Source: Frankiales bacterium (lineage in GTDB: Bacteria > Actinomycetota > Actinomycetes > JAFAQI01). From it: DNA of 64,000 nt. The stretch is taken from NCBI GenBank assembly GCA_025980465.1, contig JAICXJ010000002.1, positions 62,001 through 126,000 of the forward strand. Direction: 5' to 3'. Shown here in pieces: positions 1 through 7,257 of this stretch. Below the pieces are notes generated by a model. The model was not told the origin of the DNA. It made no database searches and saw only the letters and a list, made by a program, of their open reading frames with translations. A program made the translations under genes and the position numbers. Position 1 is the stretch's first letter, and every line of letters begins with the position of its first letter.

Positions 1-179
1 ATCGCGTCACGCCTTGGCACGTCCGATCAGGCCAGGTGGTGGCCTGAGAAGGCTCCGTTCCGGACGATCGCGCCCGTCGAGTACGAGATACGACCCGCGC
101 GTGTCATTCAGCTCCCCCGCATCGTCGACCCGTCTCACAAGGGCTAAAGGTGCGTTCGGATCGGGGCGAGGATCACCAG

Positions 180-2096
180 GTGGAGACGCTGACCAGGCCG
201 GGACGGCTGGTGGGGCTGGCCCTGCTCGTTGCTATCGCCTCGGTCCCGGTCTGGGCCGACACCGACTGGGGTCTACTGGCGGGCGGCGGACATCTCCTGT
301 TCGGCTCGGCGCACTTGCACGTGTATGTCCGCGACGGTGCCTTGCAAGCCGGCCCGATCGCGCTGGTCACCTTCGGCGTGCTCCAGCTGCTCGCCCCGAC
401 GGTCGGCATGCTCGTCGTCCATGTCGCGATGTGGGCCGCACTCGGATGTGCCTTGCGCTGGGCCGCTCGCTCCAACCGCGCAGCAGGCGCGCCGGCAGTA
501 TGCGAAACGGCCGACCGGCGGCGGGTGCCGTACTGGGTAGTTGCGGCAATCGGCGCGCTTCCCCTGCTCACCTGGCATCTGCCTCCCTTCGGTCGGGGTG
601 AGCAGCTGCTGTGGCTGTCCTGCGCCGCAGTGTTCGGCACTGCGTTGGCACTGCCCTCGACCGGACGATGGCTGCGCCGCACGGTTGCGCTGACCGACGC
701 GCAGTGGCTCGGCCTGCTGCTGATCGGCATGTGGGCGATGCTCGCTTCAGGGTCGGCCCACCTCGAGGATGCCTGCGCTGCTGCACTCTTGATCTGCTCA
801 GTGCGTGAGGCGGAACGAGGGAACTCGCTACCGGCCGCGCTGCTGGTCGGCCTCGCGATCGGTTTCAAGCCGTGGGCGGTTGCAGGCATTGCGGTGCTGT
901 TGCGCCGCGGTCGGCCGGGCCAGGTCGTCCGGGACCTGTTGGTGGCCGGCGTCGTCGTGGTCGGGGCCTGGCTTCCGTTCGTGATCGCCGCGCCGGCGAC
1001 GATTCACGCCGCCGCCAGGCCGTTCGTCGTCATGAAGGTCGTCCCGGTTGCGCTGTTTCTGCATCCGGGAAGCGCCGCGCCGGCATGGCTGCGCTCCGCT
1101 CAGCTGGCCGGCATCGTGCTGGCGGCGCTGGTCGCCCGGCGACACGGATGCGCGGATGCGGTCGCCGCGGGGCTGTGTGCGCGGCTGTTGCTCGATCCGG
1201 GTAGCAGTCCCTATTACGCCTCGACGGTCTTGCTCGCCATCGCATGCGCGGACCTCGCGAACGGCCGGCCGGCTCGGCGGCTCGGAGTCGGCCTGGCCGG
1301 ACTCTGGCTGCTCCCTTGCCTGTCGATGTCGACGGAATACAACGCAGTCGTGAAGGGCGCGACGCTGGTCGCACTGATCGTCTCCTATGCCGCCGACGTA
1401 ACGACGGGGCAGTCGATGCCATCGGTCGGGTGGCTGCGAGAACGACTAGGACAGCAGGCCGGTGGTGAACCCGGTGCCGAGGTCGTTGACGCAGGCGGCC
1501 GGATGGGCGCTGTAGACGACCCGCGTCGCCTTGCTGGCCCGGCTGGCTCCCGCCGCGGTGCTGACCGTCACGTTCACCTCGCCCGAACCGCGCGGGGCTC
1601 GGGCCAGGAGGTAGTTCGCCGACAGCACCCGCACCGAGGTCGCGGGCAGTTCGCCGAACCGCACCTCGGTGTCAGGCCCGAAGCCGCTGCCGCTGATGAC
1701 GACCTGATCGCCTTGCGAGGAGATGCTGGTCGGCGCGACCAGGTTGACGGCGGGCCGGCGGGATCGGAGCAGGTAACGGAAGGCGGGTTCGAGGCCGGCG
1801 TGTGCAACGATCGCCTGCGGCGTCTGATCCGGCGGCGGGTTCTCGCAGACGGTGGCGTTGCGCCAGTGGTTGATGTCGACATACGCAAAGCACGGGTACG
1901 CCGGCCCGCCCGGCGCGAAGACGTTGTCGTACAGCCGGATGTGACCGACGGTTCGGCAGCCGCCGGAGTTGAACGAGTCGAACGGCTGGAAGTAGACGAA
2001 GTTGCGGCTGATCAGCACGTACTGGCTGGCGGCGTCCGTGTAGAGGCTGAAGTCGGTGTTGACGCCGTTGTACGCGACGTTGCCGCGGATCTGTAG
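180..2096 (+). CDS. GT-C/GT87-like polytopic membrane protein, no stop before the convergent gene
   Basis: The first ~420 residues form many hydrophobic segments separated by short Arg-rich loops, as in DUF2029/GT87-type polyprenyl-phosphate-dependent glycosyltransferases; one loop reads LLVGLAIGFKPWA, like the GxxxxxKP segment of that family. Membrane location is clear, the catalytic role is inferred. I chose GTG at 180 because GGGGCGAGG lies just upstream; GTG at 150 is the alternative. After about residue 422 the frame runs on for ~650 bases antisense to the beta-helix gene and becomes Arg/Gly-rich and non-membrane, so that tail is probably not real protein. A TAG at 1447 lies one frame off. 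The true C-terminus is therefore near 1450, through an indel or lost stop. Confidence 0.6.
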   Translation: METLTRPGRLVGLALLVAIASVPVWADTDWGLLAGGGHLLFGSAHLHVYVRDGALQAGPIALVTFGVLQLLAPTVGMLVVHVAMWAALGCALRWAARSNRAAGAPAVCETADRRRVPYWVVAAIGALPLLTWHLPPFGRGEQLLWLSCAAVFGTALALPSTGRWLRRTVALTDAQWLGLLLIGMWAMLASGSAHLEDACAAALLICSVREAERGNSLPAALLVGLAIGFKPWAVAGIAVLLRRGRPGQVVRDLLVAGVVVVGAWLPFVIAAPATIHAAARPFVVMKVVPVALFLHPGSAAPAWLRSAQLAGIVLAALVARRHGCADAVAAGLCARLLLDPGSSPYYASTVLLAIACADLANGRPARRLGVGLAGLWLLPCLSMSTEYNAVVKGATLVALIVSYAADVTTGQSMPSVGWLRERLGQQAGGEPGAEVVDAGGRMGAVDDPRRLAGPAGSRRGADRHVHLARTARGSGQEVVRRQHPHRGRGQFAEPHLGVRPEAAAADDDLIALRGDAGRRDQVDGGPAGSEQVTEGGFEAGVCNDRLRRLIRRRVLADGGVAPVVDVDIRKARVRRPARREDVVVQPDVTDGSAAAGVERVERLEVDEVAADQHVLAGGVRVEAEVGVDAVVRDVAADL

Positions 2097-3677
2097 CGCA
2101 GCGGGCCAGGAGGCGGCTTGCGAGCCGTTGGTGTAGATCGCGCCGCCATCGCCCAGCTTCGTCATGTAATCGAAGAGCAGGTTGTCCGCCACCACGTTGT
2201 GCGCGTTCAGGTTCGGGTCGTTGTTGTTCACGACGTTCGCGTGCCAGCCGCCCCAGCCCACCGAGATCCCGGTGTAGGGCACGTGGTCGACCTGGTTGTG
2301 AACGACTCGGGAGTACTGCGTGTACCCGAGCCAGATGCCGACCCCGCCGAGGTACTGGATAGCGACCTGGTGGATGTAATTGTCGACCAGCGTGTTGTGG
2401 CTTTCCAGAACGCCACGAGTGCCCGGCAGCGGATCGTCGGTGCTGCCCAGCTGGATCGCCGACGCCGAGATGTCGGTGAACTCGTTTCCCTTGATCAGAT
2501 CGCCGTGAGCTCCGTCGTACATGTCCAGTCCGACGCCGCCGAGGTGAGTGAAGGTGTTGCCCTCAAGCTCGACGTTGCGGGTCGAGCGCAGTACGACGTT
2601 CGCCGGGGTCCGGGTCCAGGATGCGAACGGGCAGCTTCCTCGGGGGATCGAGAACTGGCAGGTGCCCTCCATGGAGTTCGCGTGTCGGCCGTGGAGGTAC
2701 CAGTCGGCCTGCATCTGCGGGAAGCCGTCGTTGCTGTCCGGTGCGGTCCAACCGGCGTAGGCGAACGTCAGCCCCTGCAACGTGACGTTGTGAGAGCCGA
2801 TGACACTGATCAGGGTCTGCAGCGCCGGAGCGACGATCGACTGCTCCGCGGGAGCGTGGCCCGTCGCCGGTGCGTAATAAATGGTGTGGGTGGTGCGGTC
2901 GATCGCCCAGTGGTGCGGGCTGAGCAGCGGGACCGCGTTCTGGAGTGCGGTCGGCGTCTTCCACAGTGCGAGGCCGCCGAAGCCGCCCATCGGGTCGTCG
3001 AACCAGGCCAGCTCCTGCACGCCCAGCGCCTTCAGGTGCAGGTTGTCCCAGCATGGCTGCGCCATCGTGATGGCGCGGCCGTGGATCGCCGCGATGTTGC
3101 AGAAGGTCTCGGTCCACGGCCCGTTGCCGCCCTTGAACGCCACCGCGATGTTTCGCGGGTCGGGCCATCGGGCCATCGCCATGGACGACGCGAGCAGGCC
3201 GGTCGGGGTCTGCAGCAGAGTCGTCGCTCGCGGCAGGCCGGAGGCGATGGGCAGCCGACGACCGTTGACGTAGAGCTGGCGCGTGTCGACGCTCGCCGGT
3301 AGCTGAGCGGACCAGACATGCGACATTCCGGGTACCGGTCGCCAGCCGGTGATCTCGCGGCCGCCGCTGAGCAGCGGAGTCGCGCCGGCCGCTGCCCGGT
3401 AGATGACCCGGTAGCCGTTGCGGCCGGAGTCGGCCGCGGTCAGCCGAAATGGGTGGGTCAATCGGTAGGTGCCGCCGCTGAGTACGACGTCGAGATTCGA
3501 GCCCATCGCCGGTGCCAGCCGCCGGACCGCGAGCTGCGCGGTTTCAAGCGAGCACGGCTGCTTGGTGGTGCAGGCACTGCCGGTGCCGGTCGGTGCGACA
3601 ACGAAGATCCGGGGCGTTTCGGCGGTCCGTGCCGCCAGCACCGGCGGCGCGAGGGCGGCCATGACTGCAGCGATCAC
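1446..3677 (-). CDS. Secreted right-handed parallel beta-helix protein with C-terminal IPT/TIG domain
   Basis: A 743-residue protein. The N-terminus is hydrophobic and Ala-rich and ends in PPVLAA, a likely signal peptide. Residues ~25-110 carry the IFVVAPTGTGS...GGTYRL opening and the LLSGGREITGW segment typical of beta-helix surface proteins. The centre has many short repeats with Asn and His (NTFTHLGG, NEFTDIS, NYIHQV), as in pectate-lyase-like parallel beta-helices. The last ~90 residues (VVISGSGFGPDTEVRFG) are an IPT/TIG fold. It probably binds or cleaves a polysaccharide outside the cell. GTG at 3677 is the only start I see; in-frame sequence upstream (TTRSTRAAWPIAGV) would make a better signal-peptide n-region but offers no ATG, GTG or TTG before a stop. 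It converges with the membrane protein before it. Confidence 0.85.
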   Translation of the reverse strand: MIAAVMAALAPPVLAARTAETPRIFVVAPTGTGSACTTKQPCSLETAQLAVRRLAPAMGSNLDVVLSGGTYRLTHPFRLTAADSGRNGYRVIYRAAAGATPLLSGGREITGWRPVPGMSHVWSAQLPASVDTRQLYVNGRRLPIASGLPRATTLLQTPTGLLASSMAMARWPDPRNIAVAFKGGNGPWTETFCNIAAIHGRAITMAQPCWDNLHLKALGVQELAWFDDPMGGFGGLALWKTPTALQNAVPLLSPHHWAIDRTTHTIYYAPATGHAPAEQSIVAPALQTLISVIGSHNVTLQGLTFAYAGWTAPDSNDGFPQMQADWYLHGRHANSMEGTCQFSIPRGSCPFASWTRTPANVVLRSTRNVELEGNTFTHLGGVGLDMYDGAHGDLIKGNEFTDISASAIQLGSTDDPLPGTRGVLESHNTLVDNYIHQVAIQYLGGVGIWLGYTQYSRVVHNQVDHVPYTGISVGWGGWHANVVNNNDPNLNAHNVVADNLLFDYMTKLGDGGAIYTNGSQAASWPAALQIRGNVAYNGVNTDFSLYTDAASQYVLISRNFVYFQPFDSFNSGGCRTVGHIRLYDNVFAPGGPAYPCFAYVDINHWRNATVCENPPPDQTPQAIVAHAGLEPAFRYLLRSRRPAVNLVAPTSISSQGDQVVISGSGFGPDTEVRFGELPATSVRVLSANYLLARAPRGSGEVNVTVSTAAGASRASKATRVVYSAHPAACVNDLGTGFTTGLLS

Positions 3678-3830
3678 CCCGGCGATCGGCCAGGCGGCAC
3701 GTGTCGATCGCGTCGTGGACGTTGTGACCCCCGGCCGTGCTGCCTTACCCCCTCGGAGGACCGACCGTATCGGCGAAGATCACGACCGGACAACCGAGGT
3801 TTGGCGGCCGGGCCGTTGCGGCGCGACTCA

Positions 3831-3836
3831 TATACT
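3831..3836 (+). promoter_or_regulatory. -10 box TATACT, likely leaderless promoter
   Basis: TATACT ends 6 bases before the GTG at 3843. That distance places the transcription start at or next to the start codon, the arrangement of leaderless mRNAs common in actinomycetes. No convincing -35 hexamer at 16-18 bases and no Shine-Dalgarno were seen. It would drive the four-gene operon 3843-9680. Confidence 0.5.
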
Positions 3837-3842
3837 CCGCCG

Positions 3843-4691
3843 GTGCGCCGAACCGTCGCGGTAGCCCGTCGCCGCGGCGGTCACCAGCTTCCGGACTCGC
3901 GCCTGTATGACCGCGCCTACCTGCTCTCGAACGCACTGGACGGCATTGCTGACTATGAGGCGGGTGGCCTGTCAGTGGTGCGACGGCGTGAGGTCGAGCT
4001 GCTCGATGTCGCACCCGGCCATCGGGCACTTGACGTCGGATGCGGACGCGGCGAGACCGCAGCCGAGATTCGCGAGCGCGGCGCCGAGGTGGTCGCTATC
4101 GACTACTCCTGGGATGCGGTGGTGCTGACCTCCGAGCGGCTCGACGGCAACGGATCGGTTGCCCAGGCGAACGCCGTGGCGCTGCCGTTTCGAGACCGCT
4201 CCTTCGATCGCGTGCTGCTCTCCGATGTCGTCGAGCACGTGCCGTGGCCGATGGCCGAACAACTGCTCCGAGAGGTACGCCGGATCCTCGCGCCCGGTGG
4301 TCGGGTCGTCGTGCACACGGCGCCAAATCTGTGGTTCATCAGCGTGGTGAAGCGGCCACTCGTCCTGCTGCTCCGGCTGACGCGGCGGCAGTCGGCGCTG
4401 CAGCGGTTTGCCGAGTACGACCGGCTGCGCGACCTGATGCATCCGAACGAGCTGAGCCCGTCGACCTTCCGTCGGTTGATGCGAGGCAGTGGCATGCCGA
4501 GCGAGGTGTGGGTCGACGCCGATGTGCTTCGCTCGGGTTCCAGCGAGTGGACGGCGCGGTGGCCGCAGTGGCTGGTCCGCCTGCTCGGCGTCATCGCCGG
4601 CTCATGGCCGCTTCGACTGCTGCTCGGCAACGACATGTACGCGATCGCGACCCCGGCCGGCTCGGACGCACTGACCCGTCACGCGGCGTGA
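3843..4691 (+). CDS. Class I SAM-dependent methyltransferase
   Basis: A 282-residue protein of the Methyltransf_11 type. Motif I is ALDVGCGRGETAAEI near residue 60, followed by an acidic residue after motif II (VVAIDYS), motif RVLLSDVVEHVPW and LAPGGRVVVHTAPN. The C-terminal third has a hydrophobic stretch and a WLVRLL...PLRLLLGN region, seen in methyltransferases that modify sugars or lipids in glycan clusters. GTG at 3843 is chosen because it follows the TATACT box directly and keeps the conserved domain; the frame is open further upstream but lies over the neighbour's 5' region. It is the first gene of the operon and overlaps the next by GTGA. The substrate cannot be told; an O-methylated glycan is a guess from context. 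Confidence 0.82.
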   Translation: MRRTVAVARRRGGHQLPDSRLYDRAYLLSNALDGIADYEAGGLSVVRRREVELLDVAPGHRALDVGCGRGETAAEIRERGAEVVAIDYSWDAVVLTSERLDGNGSVAQANAVALPFRDRSFDRVLLSDVVEHVPWPMAEQLLREVRRILAPGGRVVVHTAPNLWFISVVKRPLVLLLRLTRRQSALQRFAEYDRLRDLMHPNELSPSTFRRLMRGSGMPSEVWVDADVLRSGSSEWTARWPQWLVRLLGVIAGSWPLRLLLGNDMYAIATPAGSDALTRHAA

Positions 4692-5224
4692 CCGCCGCTA
4701 CCGCGCCGCCGCCCCGTCCTGGTCCGCTGAGCTGGCTGGCTCGACGCGGGAAGCTGCGCTACTTCCTGCCGTACGTCGCACCCGACGCCTCGATCCTTGA
4801 CGTCGGTTGCTCGACGAACTGGTTCAAGCGGTCGGCCAACGACCAGGGCTGGACGAACGTGACCGGGCTTGATCTGGCACCGCCGGCCGACATCGTCGGT
4901 GACGTCTTCAGCTGGCCGCAGCTGGGCCTGCTCGCCGGGTCATGGGATGCGATCACCGCCTTCGAAGTGCTCGAGCACGGCGACTTCGCGCCGGTGTTTC
5001 ACCAGTTGTTGAGGCCCGGTGGGCTGTTGTTCGCGACGACGCCGGTGCCCGCGATGGATCCGGTCTGTCACGCGCTCGAGCGGGTGGGTCTGCTTCAACG
5101 GCGTACCAGCCCTCACACGCACCTGATCAGCCTCCGCGAGCTGCCGGGCTTCGAGGTGGTGGATTACCAGATCAAGGCCGGAATCTCGCAGTGGGCCGTG
5201 TTGCGGGCGGTCGGATCGCCGTGA
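4688..5224 (+). CDS. Small class I SAM-dependent methyltransferase
   Basis: A 178-residue protein. Motif I is SILDVGCSTNWF, followed by VTGLDLAPPADIVGDV, an AITAFEVLEHGDF post-motif and LLRPGGLLFATTPV. At this length it is a minimal Methyltransf_11/23 domain. GTG at 4688 overlaps the TGA of the preceding gene (GTGA), so translation is probably coupled. Its neighbours suggest sugar or lipid-linked glycan modification. It is not a duplicate of the preceding methyltransferase: the motif I sequences and overall lengths differ clearly. Confidence 0.8.
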   Translation: MTAATAPPPRPGPLSWLARRGKLRYFLPYVAPDASILDVGCSTNWFKRSANDQGWTNVTGLDLAPPADIVGDVFSWPQLGLLAGSWDAITAFEVLEHGDFAPVFHQLLRPGGLLFATTPVPAMDPVCHALERVGLLQRRTSPHTHLISLRELPGFEVVDYQIKAGISQWAVLRAVGSP

Positions 5225-7257
5225 GCGGCGACGTCGCGCTCGGCGCGCGGATGCTGGCGATGACGGTCGCCCTCGTTGGCCTCGGCGCAGCGGCCATCAG
5301 GATCTCGAGTCGGCTCACGATCCGACCGGAGCTACGAATCATCTCGGCGGCGACGGTCGGCTGCTTCGCGGCGATCGCCGAGGCACTCCTGCTCGGCCTG
5401 CTCGGCATCGGCGAGAACGGCGTCGCGCTGCTGGTCAGCACGATCGTCCTGTTCGCGGTCGTTCGCGTGACGGTCCCCGCTGCGACAGGTCCGCGACTCG
5501 GCGCCCAGCTGGCCGTGAACCTGCGAGCGCTGCGGCGGTGGGATGCCGCCGGCGTCGGTGCGCTGGCCATCGGCGGGCTGGCTGCGCTGGTCGATCTGCT
5601 GTGGCGGCCCTACTCGCCGTACGACGGGTTGCAGTACCACCTGGCGGAGCCGGTCCTGTGGCTGCACGACGGACACCCCGGGTCGCTGCATGTCGTCAAC
5701 ATTCAGACGCCGCTGCAGGCCTACCCGCGCAACACCGAGGTGTTAGTCGGCTGGCTGCTCGGCCTGTCGCATTCGTTCGAAGTCGGCACGCTGCTGATGT
5801 TCGGCCTGGTCGCCCTCGCCCTCGTCTCCACGGTCAGCGCATTGGCGGCACTCGGCGTCGGGCGCCGGGTCGGTGTGCTCATCGCGCTGGCCGTTGTGAC
5901 CCTGCCCGTCTCGGTGCTCCAACTGGCCGGAGCGAGCACCGACGTCGCCACCCTGGCGTGGATCGTGGCCACCGCGGCGCTGTGCTTCGCTGCCTTGTCC
6001 GAGACCGCATTGTTGCCGGTCGTCGTTGTTGCCGGCGGGCTCGCGCTCGGCACGAAGGCGTCCGCCGCCGTGCCGGTCGCGGTCGGTGTCGCGGTGACGC
6101 TGTGGCTGCTGCGTGACCGGCTGCGCGCCGGCGGCGCGAAGCTCGCAACCGGTGCGGTGCTCGGCATCGGACTCGCGGCGCTGTGGTACCTGCAGGACTG
6201 GGTCGTGTACGGCGCTCCGCTCTACCCGTTCTCGCGGGTGCCGTCGGGTCCGGTGCTGCCGCAATCCATCACCGATTTCAACACCTCGTTCGCGCAGCAC
6301 CCGATCGCTGCGTTGCGCGCCGGGACGTTCCACGGCTACCTGCGGTGGTTCGGCGGCGGGCCGTTCCTGGTCCTCGGAGCCCTCGCCTCGGTTGCACTCG
6401 TGCCGGTGCTGCGCGCTCGCGACCGGCGGGTGCACGCGATCTGCGTCGGTTGCGCTGCCGCGGCGTTGACGGTCTGGGCGATCGGCCCGTTCACTGGCTA
6501 TCCCGATATCGCCGGCACCAGCTGGTTCCCGTTGAACGGCACCCGCTACCTGTTGCCGTCGATGCCGATCGTGATGTTGCCGATAGCCGTTGCGAGTCAG
6601 CGACGCCGGTGGCTTCACGATCTGGTCGTGGTGGGTCTGCTGGGCGTCATCGCCGTCAACATCTACGAACTTCGGCACTGGCCGCCGCCGCTGCGCCCAC
6701 CGGCGGTCTATATCGTCGGCGGGCTGCTGCTGGGGGCGGCGCTGGGAGCCTGGCTGTCGACGCGGTCGGAAACCTCGACGCTGAGACCGCCATCGCGAAT
6801 CCGGCGTCACCTCGGCTTCGCCACTGCCACCGTCTTCGTCATGGTGACGGCCTTGCTCGCTGCGGGCGCGGCGGGCTACCTCCGTCGTGAGATCAGCCAG
6901 CACCAACGCGGCTCCGATGATCCGTTCAGTGTGTCGACCGTGATCGGTTGGCTCGATCAGCAGCCGGACTGGGTGCACGGTCACCAGCCGGTGGCCGCCG
7001 GTCCGATCCTGGACGCGCTGCTAGCCGGTCCGCGGCTGTCACATCAACTGGTGCTCGTGCCACAGACGGCGACGTGCGCCGAAGTGCAGCAACTCAACCG
7101 AGCCGACTGGCTCGTGTTAGCGAAGTCGTTCACGGTGCGGTCCGGGCCCTATCGGTTCGTCACCTATACCCGCGCCGACTGCGTGAGTGCCGCGCCGGCG
7201 TTCAGCGGTGGCGGCTATCTGATCTATCAACCGACGGGTGGGACACTCGCGCGGTGA
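5221..7257 (+). CDS. Large polytopic membrane protein, GT-C glycosyltransferase-like
   Basis: A 678-residue integral membrane protein with about a dozen hydrophobic segments. A loop after ~residue 115 reads YSPYDGLQYHLAEPVLWL, with the acidic/His pattern seen in the first extracytoplasmic loop of GT39/GT83-type GT-C enzymes, where an Asp acts as catalytic base. A later loop, RYLLPSMPIVMLPIAVA, resembles the RY.LP.LP turn of the same superfamily. A C-terminal soluble part follows (~600-678). The likely role is transfer of a sugar from a polyprenyl-phosphate donor outside the membrane. GTG at 5221 overlaps the previous stop by GTGA. The specific activity is not determined. Confidence 0.72.
   Translation: MSGDVALGARMLAMTVALVGLGAAAIRISSRLTIRPELRIISAATVGCFAAIAEALLLGLLGIGENGVALLVSTIVLFAVVRVTVPAATGPRLGAQLAVNLRALRRWDAAGVGALAIGGLAALVDLLWRPYSPYDGLQYHLAEPVLWLHDGHPGSLHVVNIQTPLQAYPRNTEVLVGWLLGLSHSFEVGTLLMFGLVALALVSTVSALAALGVGRRVGVLIALAVVTLPVSVLQLAGASTDVATLAWIVATAALCFAALSETALLPVVVVAGGLALGTKASAAVPVAVGVAVTLWLLRDRLRAGGAKLATGAVLGIGLAALWYLQDWVVYGAPLYPFSRVPSGPVLPQSITDFNTSFAQHPIAALRAGTFHGYLRWFGGGPFLVLGALASVALVPVLRARDRRVHAICVGCAAAALTVWAIGPFTGYPDIAGTSWFPLNGTRYLLPSMPIVMLPIAVASQRRRWLHDLVVVGLLGVIAVNIYELRHWPPPLRPPAVYIVGGLLLGAALGAWLSTRSETSTLRPPSRIRRHLGFATATVFVMVTALLAAGAAGYLRREISQHQRGSDDPFSVSTVIGWLDQQPDWVHGHQPVAAGPILDALLAGPRLSHQLVLVPQTATCAEVQQLNRADWLVLAKSFTVRSGPYRFVTYTRADCVSAAPAFSGGGYLIYQPTGGTLAR

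Noticed and set aside
1-179. Possible 3' end of a gene entering the window
   Set aside because: No frame in the first 150 bases shows family resemblance; I see only an intergenic or promoter-like stretch.
2118-3302. Long open frame on the plus strand opposite the beta-helix gene
   Set aside because: Val/Arg/Asp-rich translation without motifs; it is the antisense image of a high-GC gene with clear domains.
5743-6984. 413-codon minus-strand frame inside the membrane glycosyltransferase gene
   Set aside because: Arg/Gln/His-rich composition typical of an antisense frame; the plus strand has coherent membrane segments and operon overlaps.
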